Positions 22,066 through 34,214 of a DNA stretch of 64,000 bases are shown piece by piece. Each line of letters starts with the position of its first letter. The first letter of the stretch is position 1. The translations under genes and the position numbers were made by a program. The stretch comes from Pseudeuparius sepicola (Eukaryota > Arthropoda > Insecta > Coleoptera > Anthribidae): assembly GCA_963920635.1 (NCBI GenBank), contig OY987308.1, positions 9,056,225 to 9,120,224 of the forward strand, given 5' to 3'. The notes under the pieces are model-generated. The model was not told the DNA's origin, made no database searches, and saw nothing but the letters and a program-made list of their open reading frames with translations.

Positions 22066-23555
22066 AGACTAAAGAACTAATGTTCCTTTTTTGCGATAGC
22101 TACAACAAAATTTCATTATGAACGGTTTTTCTTAGTTTCTAAATCTTTTTCGATACTATTTTACAGAAATCGTAAGCTGCCGCACAATACTGCAATGATT
22201 TTGAACAATTTTGTCTCCGTGATTTATTAGATCTCCTTTTGGTAAAAGAAGACTAAAGTTGCCCCGAATCAAAAAACATGTCCAGTTGAAAGTCTTAGAG
22301 GTTTTCGTGTATCTACTGTGATTTTCTAATTTTTCGACATTAAACTGTTATAAATTATCAAAAAACAATCAGTGTTTAAATTCTCAGACATTTCAAGTAT
22401 CTATTGTGGTTTCGTAATTTTTTGATACTATTTCAGTTTAAAGAAGTAAAACTTGTGAAAATTTGAACTAATTTGATTCACGTGTTCAACTTTTTATAAA
22501 AGGAGACTAGTGAAACAGCTACAACAAAATTTCATTATGAAACTTTTTTCTGGATGGAAAACTATTAGTTTCTAAATGTCTAATTTTTTCGATACTATTT
22601 TATCGTAAACGTAAGCTACCGTACAATACTGCAAATATTTTGAACAATTTTGTTTCCGTCATTTATTTAGATCTCTTTTTGGTAATAGAAGACTTAAGTT
22701 GCCCCAAATCAAAAAACAAGCCTGTTGACAATCTTAGAGGTTTTCGTGTATCTACTGTGATTTTGTAATTTTTCGACATTTAAACTAGTAGAATGTTATA
22801 AATTATCAAAAATCAATCACTGTTGAAAATCTCAGACATTACGAGGACCTATTGTGGTTTTGTAATTTCTCAATACTATTTCAGTTTAAAGTAGTAAAAA
22901 GTGATTAACAAAAGTTCTTCAAAATAAAATCGTAAGCTCTGGAGCTAAACTTGTGAGATTAGAAAAATTTTGATTCCCGTGATCTCCTTTTCATAAAAGG
23001 AGACTAATGTTTTTTTTTGTGACAGCTGCAACGAAAGTTTATTATGAAAGGTTTTTCTGGTTGGAAAAGTCCTAGATTCTGAATTCCTAATTTCTTCGAT
23101 ACTACTTTACTAGTAAATGTACAAAACTGCAAATTTTTTAACAATATTGATTCCGTGGTTTATTTAGACCTCCTTTTGGTAAAACCAGACTAAAGTTGCC
23201 CCGAATAAAAAAAAACGTGCCCTGTTGACAGTCTTAGTGGCTCGCTTAGAGGTTTTCGTGTATCTACTGTGATTTAAACTAGTAAAATGTTATAATATCA
23301 AAAAACAATCACTGTTGAAATTCTCAGACATTTCGAATACCTAAAATGTTACTATTAATAGTTTTTCAGAATAAAATCGTATGCTCCAGAGCAAACCTTG
23401 TGAGATTTTGAACAATTTTGATTCCCGTGATCTCCTTTTCATAAAAGAAGACTAAAGAACTAATGTTCTTTTTTTGTGACAGCTACAACAAAATTTCATA
23501 AACCTTGTGAGATTTTGAACAATTTTGATTCCCGTGATCTCCTTTTCATAAAAGA
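22066..23555. repeat. Unit 19: L (1490 bp)
   Basis: Duplicate of unit 10, with the 6 bp A1 deletion and AGATTCTG. Confidence 0.92.
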
Positions 23556-25051
23556 AGACTAAAGAACTAATGTTCCTTTTTTGCGATAGCTACAACAAAA
23601 TTTCATTATGAACGGTTTTTCTTAGTTTCTAAATCTCTACTTTTTTCGAAACTATTTTACAGAAATCGTAAGCTGCCGCACAATACTGCAATGATTTTGA
23701 ACAATTTTGTCTCCGTGATTTATTAGATTTCCTTTTGGTAAAAGAAGACTAAAGTTGCCCCGAATCAAAAAACATGTCCAGTTGAAAGTCTTAGAGGTTT
23801 TCGTGTATCTACTGTGATTTTCTAATTTTTCGACATTAAACTGTTATAAATTATCAAAAAACAATCAGTGTTTAAATTCTCAGACATTTCAAGTATCTAT
23901 TGTGGTTTCGTAATTTTTTGATACTATTTCAGTTTAAAGAAGTAAAACTTGTGAAAATTTGAACTAATTTGATTCACGTGTTCAACTTTTTATAAAAGGA
24001 GACTAGTGAAACAGCTACAACAAAATTTCATTATGAAACTTTTTTCTGGATGGAAAACTATTAGTTTCTAAATGTCTAATTTTTTCGATACTATTTTATC
24101 GTAAACGTAAGCTACCGTACAATACTGCAAATATTTTGAACAATTTTGTTTCCGTCATTTATTTAGATCTATTTTTGGTAATAGAAGACTTAAGTTGCCC
24201 CAAATCAAAAAACAAGCCTGTTGACAATCTTAGAGGTTTTCGTGTATCTACTGTGATTTTGTAATTTTTCGACATTTAAACTAGTAGAATGTTATAAATT
24301 ATCAAAAATCAATCACTGTTGAAAATCTCAGACATTACGAGGACCTATTGTGGTTTTGTAATTTCTCAATACTATTTCAGTTTAAAGTAGTAAAAAGTGA
24401 TTAACAAAAGTTCTTCAAAATAAAATCGTAAGCTCTGGAGCTAAACTTGTGAGATTAGAAAAATTTTGATTCCCGTGATCTCCTTTTCATAAAAGGAGAC
24501 TAATGTTTTTTTTTGTGACAGCTGCAACGAAAGTTTATTATGAAAGGTTTTTCTGGTTGGAAAAGTCCTAGTTTCTGAATTCCTAATTTCTTCGATACTA
24601 CTTTACTAGTAAATGTACAAAACTGCAAATTTTTTAACAATATTGATTCCGTGGTTTATTTAGACCTCCTTTTGGTAAAACCAGACTAAAGTTGCCCCGA
24701 ATAAAAAAAAACGTGCCCTGTTGACAGTCTTAGTGGCTCGCTTAGAGGTTTTCGTGTATCTACTGTGATTTAAACTAGTAAAATGTTATAATATCCAAAA
24801 ACAATCACTGTTGAAATTCTCAGATATTTCGAATACCTAAAATGTTACTATTAATAGTTTTTCAGAATAAAATCGTATGCTCCAGAGCAAACCTTGTGAG
24901 ATTTTGAACAATTTTGATTCCCGTGATCTCCTTTTCATAAAAGAAGACTAAAGAACTAATGTTCTTTTTTTGTGACAGCTACAACAAAATTTCATAAACC
25001 TTGTGAGATTTTGAACAATTTTGATTCCCGTGATCTCCTTTTCATTAACGA
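23556..25051. repeat. Unit 20: L (1496 bp)
   Basis: Duplicate of unit 11, with a private TTCGAAACTATT in A1 near 23647. Its s ends CATTAACG, found nowhere else in the window. This marks the right edge of the 11,059 bp offset duplication. Confidence 0.92.
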
Positions 25052-25984
25052 AGACTAAAGAACTAATGTTCCTTTTTTGCGATAGCTACAACAAAATTTC
25101 ATTATGAACGGTTTTTCTTAGTTTCTAAATCTCTACTTTTTTCGATACTATTTTACAGAAATCGTAAGCTGCCGCACAATACTGCAATGATTGTGAACAA
25201 TTTTGTCTCCGTGATTTATTAGATCTCCTTTTGGTAAAAGAAGACTAAAGTTGCCCCGAATCAAAAAACATGTCCAGGTTTTCTTGTACATTTCGAGGAC
25301 CTATTGTGTTTTAAAGTTTAAAGTAGTAAAAGTAATAACAAAAGTTCTTCAGAATAAAATCGTAAGCTCTGGAGCTCAACTTGTGAGATTAGAGAAATTT
25401 TGATTCCCGTGATCTCCTTTTCATAAAAGGAGACTAATGTTTTTTTTTGTGACAGCTGCAACGAAAGTTTATTATGAAAGGTTTTTCTGGTTGGAAAAGT
25501 CCTAGTTTCTGAATTCCTAATTTCTTCGATACTACTTTACTAGTAAATGTACAAAACTGCAAATTTTTTAACAATATTGATTCCGTGGTTTATTTAGACC
25601 TCCTTTTGGTAAAACCAGACTAAAGTTGCCCCGAATAAAAAAAACGTGCCCTGTTGACAGTCTTAGTGGCTCGCTTAGAGGTTTTCGTGTATCTACTGTG
25701 ATTTAAACTAGTAAAATGTTATAATATCAAAAAACAATCACTGTTGAAATTCTCAGACATTTCGAATACCTAAAATGTTACTATTAATAGTTTTTCAGAA
25801 TAAAATCGTATGCTCCAGAGCAAACCTTGTGAGATTTTGAACAATTTTGATTCCCGTGATCTCCTTTTCATAAAAGAAGACTAAAGAACTAATGTTCTTT
25901 TTTTGTGACAGCTACAACAAAATTTCATAAACCTTGTGAGATTTTGAACAATTTTGATTCCCGTGATCTCCTTTTCATAAACGA
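25052..25984. repeat. Unit 21: S (933 bp)
   Basis: A1-B'-A3-B3-s. Private ATTGTGAACAAT in A1 and AGTAATAACAAAAG in B'. First unit of the middle domain. Confidence 0.92.
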
Positions 25985-26918
25985 AGACTAAAGAACTAAT
26001 GTTCCCTTTTTGCGATAGCTACAACAAAATTTCATTATGAACGGTTTTTCTTAGTTTCTAAATCTCTACTTTTTTCGATACTATTTTACAGAAATCGTAA
26101 GCTGCCGCACAATACTGCAATGATTTTGAACAATTTTGTCTCCGTGATTTATTAGATCTCCTTTTGGTAAAAGAAGACTAAAGTTGCCCCGAATCAAAAA
26201 ACATGTCCAGGTTTTCTTGTACATTTCGAGGACCTATTGTGTTTTAAAGTTTAAAGTAGTAAAAGTGATAACAAAAGTTCTTCAGAATAAAATCGTAAGC
26301 TCTGGAGCTCAACTTGTGAGATTAGAGAAATTTTGATTCCCGTGATCTCCTTTTCATAAAAGGAGACTAATGTTTTTTTTTGTGACAGCTGCAACGAAAG
26401 TTTATTATGAAAGGTTTTTCTGGTTGGAAAAGTCCTAGTTTCTGAATTCCTAATTTCTTCGATACTACTTTACTAGTAAATGTACAAAACTGCAAATTTT
26501 TTAACAATATTGATTCCGTGGTTTATTTAGACCTCCTTTTGGTAAAACCAGACTAAAGTTGCCCCGAATAAAAAAAAACGTGCCCTGTTGACAGTCTTAG
26601 TGGCTCGCTTAGAGGTTTTCGTGTATCTACTGTGATTTAAACTAGTAAAATGTTATAATATCAAAAAACAATCACTGTTGAAATTCTCAGACATTTCGAA
26701 TACCTAAAATGTTACTATTAATAGTTTTTCAGAATAAAATCGTATGCTCCAGAGCAAACCTTGTGAGATTTTGAACAATTTTGATTCCCGTGATCTACTT
26801 TTCATAAAAGAAGACTAAAGAACTAATGTTCTTTTTTTGTGACAGCTACAACAAAATTTCATAAACCTTGTGAGATTTTGAACAATTTTGATTCCCGTGA
26901 TCTTCTTTTCATAAAAGA
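25985..26918. repeat. Unit 22: S (934 bp)
   Basis: A1 with GTTCCCTTTTTGCG. B3 has GATCTACTTTTC near 26795. Its s border has TCTTCTTTT and AAAAGAAGA, a perfect inverted repeat. Confidence 0.92.
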
Positions 26919-26921
26919 AGA
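26901..26921. repeat. Restored inverted repeat at an s/A1 border
   Basis: TCTTCTTTT, CAT, AAAAGAAGA. Most s/A1 and B3/s borders read TCTCCTTTT with AAAAGAAGA, one mismatch. Here a C-to-T change makes the 9 bp arms pair perfectly. Confidence 0.85.
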
Positions 26922-27859
26922 CTAAAGAACTAATGTTCCTTTTTTGCGATAGCTACAACAAAATTTCATTATGAACGGTTTTTCTTAGTTTCTAAATCTC
27001 TACTTTTTTCGATACTATTTTACAGAAATCGTAAGCTGCCGCACAATACTGCAATGATTTTGAACAATTTTGTCTCCGTGATTTATTAGATCTCCTTTTG
27101 GTAAAAGAAGACTAAAGTTGCCCCGAATCAAAAAACATGTCCAGTTGAAAGTCTTAGAGGTTTTCGTGTATCTACTGTGATTTTCTAATTTTTCGACATT
27201 AAACTGTTATAAATTATCAAAAAACAATCAGTGTTTAATTTCTCAGACATTTCAAGTATCTATTGTGGTTTCGTAATTTTTTGATACTATTTCAGTTTAA
27301 AGAAGTAAAACTTGTGAAAATTTGAACAAATTTGATTCACGTGTTCAACTTTTTATAAAAGGAGACTAGTGAAACAGCTACAACAAAATTTCATTATGAA
27401 ACTTTTTTCTGGATGGAAAACTATTAGTTTCTAAATGTCTAATTTTTTCGATACTATTTTATCGTAAACGTAAGCTACCGTACAATACTGCAAATATTTT
27501 GAACAATTTTGTTTCCCTCATTTATTTAGATCTCTTTTTGGTAATAGAAGACTTAAGTTGCCCCAAATCAAAAAACAAGCCTGTTGACAATCTTAGAGGT
27601 TTTCGTGTATCTACTGTGATTTTGTAATTTTTCGACATTTAAACTAGTAGAATGTTATAAATTATCAAAAATCAATCACTGTTGAAAATCTCAGACATTA
27701 CGAGGACCTATTGTGGTTTTGTAATTTCTCAATACTATTTCAGTTTAAAGTAGTAAAAAGTGATTAACAAAAGTTCCTCAAAATAAAATCGTAAGCTCTG
27801 GAGCTAAACTTGTGAGATTAGAAAAATTTTGATTCCCGTGATCTCCTTTTCATAAACGA
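26919..27859. repeat. Unit 23: A1-B1-A2-B2 only (941 bp)
   Basis: B2 ends GATCTCCTTTTCATAAACGA and runs straight into the next A1. A3, B3 and s are missing. The length equals the sum of the four reference blocks (190+254+186+311), so the exchange took place between the nearly identical ends of B2 and s. Confidence 0.9.
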
Positions 27860-29355
27860 AGACTAAAGAACTAATGTTCCTTTTTTGCGATAGCTACAAC
27901 AAAATTTCATTATGAACGGTTTTTCTTAGTTTCTAGATCTCTACTTTTTTCGATACTATTTTACAGAAATCGTAAGCTGCCGCACAATACTGCAATGATT
28001 TTGAACAATTTTGTCTCCGTGACTTATTAGATCTCCTTTTGGTAAAAGAAGACTAAAGTTGCCCCGAATCAAAAAACATGTCCAGTTGAAAGTCTTAGAG
28101 GTTTTCGTGTATCTACTGTGATTTTCTAATTTTTCGACATTAAACTGTTATAAATTATCAAAAAACAATCAGTGTTTAATTTCTCAGACATTTCAAGTAT
28201 CTATTGTGGTTTCGTAATTTTTTGATACCATTTCAGTTTAAAGAAGTAAAACTTGTGAAAATTTGAACAAATTTGATTCACGTGTTCAACTTTTTATAAA
28301 AGGAGACTAGTGAAACAGCTACAACAAAATTTCATTATGAAACTTTTTTCTGGATGGAAAACTATTAGTTTCTAAATGTCTAATTTTTTCGATACTATTT
28401 TATCGTAAACGTAAGCTACCGTACAATACTGCAAATATTTTGAACAATTTTGTTTCCGTCATTTATTTAGATCTCTTTTTGGTAATAGAAGACTTAAGTT
28501 GCCCCAAATCAAAAAACAAGCCTGTTGACAATCTTAGAGGTTTTCGTGTATCTACTGTGATTTTGTAATTTTTCGACATTTAAACTAGTAGAATGTTATA
28601 AATTATCAAAAATCAATCACTGTTGAAAATCTCAGACATTACGAGGACCTATTGTGGTTTTGTAATTTCTCAATACTATTTCAGTTTAAAGTAGTAAAAA
28701 GTGATTAACAAAAGTTCTTCAAAATAAAATCGTAAGCTCTGGAGCTAAACTTGTGAGATTAGAAAAATTTTGATTCCCGTGATCTCCTTTTCATAAAAGG
28801 AGACTAATGTTTTTTTTTGTGACAGCTGCAACGAAAGTTTATTATGAAAGGTTTTTCTGGTTGGAAAAGTCCTAGTTTCTGAATTCCTAATTTCTTCGAT
28901 ACTACTTTACTAGTAAATGTACAAAACTGCAAATTTTTTAACAATATTGATTCCGTGGTTTATTTAGACCTCCTTTTGGTAAAACCAGACTAAAGTTGCC
29001 CCGAATAAAAAAAAACGTGCCCTGTTGACAGTCTTAGTGGCTCGCTTAGAGGTTTTCGTGTATCTACTGTGATTTAAACTAGTAAAATGTTATAATATCA
29101 AAAAACAATCACTGTTGAAATTCTCAGACATTTCGAATACCTAAAATGTTACTATTAATAGTTTTTCAGAATAAAATCGTATGCTCCAGAGCAAACCTTG
29201 TGAGATTTTGAACAATTTTGATTCCCGTGATCTCCTTTTCATAAAAGAAGACTAAAGAACTAATGTTCTTTTTTTGTGACAGCTACAACAAAATTTCATA
29301 AACCTTGTGAGATTTTGAACAATTTTGATTCCCGTGATCTCCTTTTCATAAACGA
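27860..29355. repeat. Unit 24: L (1496 bp)
   Basis: Canonical order. CCGTGACTTATT and TTTCTAGATC in A1, and GATACCATTTCAG in B1, a variant that becomes common in the right domain. Confidence 0.92.
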
Positions 29356-30289
29356 AGACTAAAGAACTAATGTTCCTTTTTTGCGATAGCTACAACAAAA
29401 TTTCATTATGAACGGTTTTTCTTAGTTTCTAAATCTCTACTTTTTTCGATACTATTTTACAGAAATCGTAAGCTGCCGCACAATACTGCAATGATTTTGA
29501 ACAATTTTGTCTCCGTGATTTATTAGATCTCCTTTTGGTAAAAGAAGACTAAAGTTGCCCCGAATCAAAAAACATGTCCAGGTTTTCTTGTACATTTCGA
29601 GGACCTATTGTGTTTTAAAGTTTAAAGTAGTAAAAGTGATAACAAAAGTTCTTCAGAATAAAATCGTAAGCTCTGGAGCTCAACTTGTGAGATTAGAGAA
29701 ATTTTGATTCCCGTGATCTCCTTTTCATAAAAGGAGACTAATGTTTTTTTTTGTGACAGCTGCAACGAAAGTTTATTATGAAAGGTTTTTCTGGTTGGAA
29801 AAGTCCTAGTTTCTGAATTCCTAATTTCTTCGATACTACTTTACTAGTAAATGTACAAAACTGCAAATTTTTTAACAATATTGATTCCGTGGTTTATTTA
29901 GACCTCCTTTTGGTAAAACCAGACTAAAGTTGCCCCGAATAAAAAAAAACGCGCCCTGTTGACAGTCTTAGTGGCTCGCTTAGAGGTTTTCGTGTATCTA
30001 CTGTGATTTAAACTAGTAAAATGTTATAATATCAAAAAACAATCACTGTTGAAATTCTCAGACATTTCGAATACCTAAAATGTTACTATTAATAGTTTTT
30101 CAGAATAAAATCGTATGCTCCAGAGCAAACCTTGTGAGATTTTGAACAATTTTGATTCCCGTGTTCTCCTTTTCATAAAAGAAGACTAAAGAACTAATGT
30201 TCTTTTTTTGTGACAGCTACAACAAAATTTCATAAACCTTGTGAGATTTTGAACAATTTTGATTCCCGTGATCTCCTTTTCATAAAAGA
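29356..30289. repeat. Unit 25: S (934 bp)
   Basis: A1-B'-A3-B3-s. B3 has ACGCGCCCTG and CCGTGTTCTCC, shared only with the tail of unit 29 (GTGTTCTCC also occurs near 33172). Confidence 0.92.
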
Positions 30290-30845
30290 AGACTAAAGAA
30301 CTAATGTTCCTTTTTTGCGATAGCTACAACAAAATTTCATTATGAACGGTTTTTCTTAGTTTCTAAATCTCTACTTTTTTCGATACTAGTTTACAGAAAT
30401 CGTAAGCTGCCGCACAATACTGCAATGATTTTGAACAATTTTGTCTCCGTGATTTATTAGATCTCCTTTTGGTAAAAGAAGACTAAAGTTGCCCCGAATC
30501 AAAAAACATGTCCAGTTGAAAGTCTTAGAGGTTTTCGTGTATCTACTGTGATTTTCTAATTTTTCGACATTAAACTGTTATAAATTATCAAAAAACAATC
30601 AGTGTTTAAATTCTCAGACATTTCAAGTATCTATTGTGGTTTCGTAATTTTTTGATACTATTTCAGTTTAAAGAAGTAAAACTTGTGAAAATTTGAACAA
30701 ATTTGATTCACGTGTTCAACTTTTTATAAAAGGAGACTAGTGAAACAGCTACAACAAAATTTCATTATGAAACTTTTTTCTGGATGGAAAACTATTAGTT
30801 TCTAAATGTCTAATTTTTTCGATACTATTTTATCGTAAACGTAAG
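29685..30845. repeat. Segmental duplication III, copy 1 (offset 6,077)
   Basis: End of unit 25 and start of unit 26 share ACGCGCCCTG, CCGTGTTCTCC and ACTAGTTTAC with 35,762-36,922. These three rare variants occur in the same order and spacing. Borders approximate. Confidence 0.75.
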
Positions 30846-31695
30846 CTACCGTACAATACTGCAAATATTTTGAACAATTTTGTTTCCGTCATTTATTTAG
30901 ATCTCTTTTTGGTAATAGAAGACTTAAGTTGCCCCAAATCAAAAAACAAGTCTGTTGACAATCTTAGAGGTTTTCGTGTATCTACTGTGATTTTGTAATT
31001 TTTCGACATTTAAACTAGTAGAATGTTATAAATTATCAAAAATCAATCACTGTTGAAAATCTCAGACATTACGAGGACCTATTGTGGTTTTGTAATTTCT
31101 CAATACTATTTCAGTTTAAAGTAGTAAAAAGTGATTAACAAAAGTTCCTCAAAATAAAATCGTAAGCTCTGGAGCTAAACTTGTGAGATTAGAAAAATTT
31201 TGATTCCCGTGATCTCCTTTTCATAAAAGGAGACTAATGTTTTTTTTTGTGACAGCTGCAACGAAAGTTTATTATGAAAGGTTTTTCTGGTTGGAAAAGT
31301 CCTAGTTTCTGAATTCCTAATTTCTTCGATACTACTTTACTAGTAAATGTACAAAACTGCAAATTTTTTAACAATATTGATTCCGTGGTTTATTTAGACC
31401 TCCTTACTGTGATTTAAACTAGTAAAATGTTATAATATCAAAAAACAATCACTGTTGAAATTCTCAGACATTTCGAATACCTAAAATGTTACTATTAGTA
31501 GTTTTTCAGAATAAAATCGTATGCTCCAGAGCAAACCTTGTGAGATTTTGAACAATTTTGATTCCCGTGATCTCCTTTTCATAAAAGAAGACTAAAGAAC
31601 TAATGTTCTTTTTTTGTGACAGCTACAACAAAATTTCATAAACCTTGTGAGATTTTGAACAATTTTGATTCCCGTGATCTCCTTTTCATAAACGA
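30290..31695. repeat. Unit 26: L with 89 bp deletion across A3/B3 (1406 bp)
   Basis: A3 breaks off at GACCTCCTT and resumes in B3 at ACTGTGATTTAAAC, the junction falling at about 31405/31406. The A3/B3 border and the front of B3 are lost. A1 has ACTAGTTTAC, shared with unit 30. Confidence 0.92.
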
Positions 31696-33190
31696 AGACT
31701 AAAGAACTAATGTTCCTTTTTTGCGATAGCTACAACAAAATTTCATTATGAACGGTTTTTCTTAGTTTCTAAATCTCTACTTTTTTCGATACTATTTTAC
31801 AGAAATCGTAAGCTGCCGCACAATACTGCAATGATTTTGAACAATTTTGTCTCCGTGACTTATTAGATCTCCTTTTGGTAAAAGAAGACTAAAGTTGCCC
31901 CGAATCAAAAAACATGTCCAGTTGAAAGTCTTAGAGGTTTTCGTGTATCTACTGTGATTTTCTAATTTTTCGACATTAAACTGTTATAAATTATCAAAAA
32001 ACAATCAGTGTTTAATTTCTCAGACATTTCAAGTATCTATTGTGGTTTCGTAATTTTTTGATACTATTTCAGTTTAAAGAAGTAAAACTTGTGAAAATTT
32101 GAACAAATTTGATTCACGTGTTCAACTTTTTATAAAAGGAGACTAGTGAAACAGCTACAACAAAATTTCATTATGAAACTTTTTTCTGGATGGAAAACTA
32201 TTAGTTTCTAAATGTCTAATTTTTTCGATACTATTTTATCGTAAACGTAAGCTACCGTACAATACTGCAAATATTTTGAACAATTTTGTTTCCGTCATTT
32301 ATTTAGATCTCTTTTTGGTAATAGAAGACTTAAGTTGCCCCAAATCAAAAAACAAGTCTGTTGACAATCTTAGAGGTTTTCGTGTATCTACTGTGATTTT
32401 GTAATTTTTCGACATTTAAACTAGTAGAATGTTATAAATTATCAAAAATCAATCACTGTTGAAAATCTCAGACATTACGAGGACCTATTGTGGTTTTGTA
32501 ATTTCTCAATACTATTTCAGTTTAAAGTAGTAAAAAGTGATTAACAAAAGTTCCTCAAAATAAAATCGTAAGCTCTGGAGCTAAACTTGTGAGATTAGAA
32601 AAATTTTGATTCCCGTGATCTCCTTTTCATAAAAGGAGACTAATGTTTTTTTTTGTGACAGCTGCAACGAAAGTTTATTATGAAAGGTTTTTCTGGTTGG
32701 AAAAGTCCTAGTTTCTGAATTCCTAATTTCTTCGATACTACTTTACTAGTAAATGTACAAAACTGCAAATTTTTTAACAATATTGATTCCGTGGTTTATT
32801 TAGACCTCCTTTTGGTAAAACCAGACTAAAGTTGCCCCGAATAAAAAAAACGTGCCCTGTTGACAGTCTTAGTGGCTCGCTTAGAGGTTTTCGTGTATCT
32901 ACTGTGATTTAAACTAGTAAAATGTTATAATATCAAAAAACAATCACTGTTGAAATTCTCAGACATTTCGAATACCTAAAATGTTACTATTAATAGTTTT
33001 TCAGAATAAAATCGTATGCTACAGAGCAAACCTTGTGAGATTTTGAACAATTTTGATTCCCGTGATCTCCTTTTCATAAAAGAAGACTAAAGAACTAATG
33101 TTCTTTTTTTGTGACAGCTACAACAAAATTTCATAAACCTTGTGAGATTTTGAACAATTTTGATTCCCGTGTTCTCCTTTTCATAAAAGA
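31696..33190. repeat. Unit 27: L (1495 bp)
   Basis: Canonical order. CCGTGACTTATT in A1, ACAAGTCTGTTG and GTTCCTCAAAAT in B2. B3 has TGCTACAGAGCA, the only B3 copy noted with a broken palindrome. Confidence 0.92.
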
Positions 33191-34214
33191 AGACTAAAGA
33201 ACTAATGTTCCTTTTTTGCGATAGCTACAACAAAATTTCATTATGAACGGTTTTTCTTAGTTTCTAAATCTCTACTTTTTTCGATACTATTTTACAGAAA
33301 TCGTAAGCTGCCGCACAATACTGCAATGATTTTGAACAATTTTGTCTCCGTGATTTATTAGATCTCCTTTTGGTAAAAGAAGACTAAAGTTGCCCCGAAT
33401 CAAAAAACATGTCCAGTTGAAAGTCTTAGAGGTTTTCGTGTATCTACTGTGATTTTCTAATTTTTCGACATTAAACTGTTATAAATTATCAAAAAACAAT
33501 CAGTATTCTCAGACATTTCAAGTATCTATTGTGGTTTCGTAATTTTTTGATACTATTTCAGTTTAAAGAAGTAAAACTTGTGAAAATTTGAACAAATTTG
33601 ATTCACGTGTTCAACTTTTTATAAAAGGAGACTAGTGAAACAGCTACAACAAAATTTCAATATGAAACTTTTTTCTGGATAAAAAACTATTAGTTTCTGA
33701 ATTTCTAATTTTTTCGATACTATTTTACTGTAGTTTAGTTGAACCATGTAGTAGTAGTTTCTGAATTTCTAATTTTTTCGATACTATTTTACTGTAGTTT
33801 AGTTGAACCATGTAGTAAGGTATTTAGACCTCCTTTTGGTAAAACCAGACTAAAGTTGCCCCGAATAAAAAAAACGTGCCCTGTTGACAGTCTTAGTGGC
33901 TCGCTTAGAGGTTTTCGTGTATCTACTGTGATTTAAACTAGTAAAATGTTATAATATCAAAAAACAATCACTGTTGAAAATCTCAGACATTTCGAATACC
34001 TAAAATGTTACTATTAGTAGTTTTTCAGAATAAAATCGTATGCTCCAGAGCAAACCTTGTGAGATTTTGAACAATTTTGATTCCCGTGATCTCCTTTTCA
34101 TAAAAGAAGACTAAAGAACTAATGTTCTTTTTTTGTGACAGCTACAACAAAATTTCATAAACCTTGTGAGATTTTGAACAATTTTGATTCCCGTGATCTC
34201 CTTTTCATAAACGA
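33191..34214. repeat. Unit 28: rearranged L with 64 bp duplication (1024 bp)
   Basis: A1-B1, then an extended-type A2 broken within its extra tract. A 64 bp stretch is tandemly duplicated there (33691-33754 and 33755-33818), and the sequence then jumps to the end of A3 at TATTTAGACC near 33821. B2 is lost. B1 also lacks GTGTTTAAA near 33503. A 65-codon open frame arises across the junction by chance. Confidence 0.9.
33691..33818. repeat. 64 bp tandem duplication in truncated A2 tract
   Basis: Two head-to-tail copies (33691-33754, 33755-33818) of the stretch from TAGTTTCTGAATTTC to GAACCATGTAGTA. The first copy joins the second at GTAG/TAGTTTCTG. The downstream arm AGTATCGAAA of the extended tract is missing, and sequence jumps to TATTTAGACC of A3. 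Confidence 0.9.

Larger units (their letters stand above)
18680..25044. repeat. Segmental duplication II, copy 2
   Basis: Second copy of 7,621-13,985, directly following segmental duplication I copy 2. The offsets differ by 2,982 bp, the exact summed length of the intervening first-copy material (99+1495+1388). I and II are therefore best read as one ~13-14 kb block whose second copy has a deletion, or whose first copy has an insertion. Confidence 0.85.

Noticed and set aside
33739..33936. Open frame of 65 codons on the + strand
   Set aside because: It spans the A2/A3 rearrangement junction and the 64 bp duplication of unit 28. No other unit keeps the frame, and there is no coding signature. 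It is a chance product of the rearrangement.
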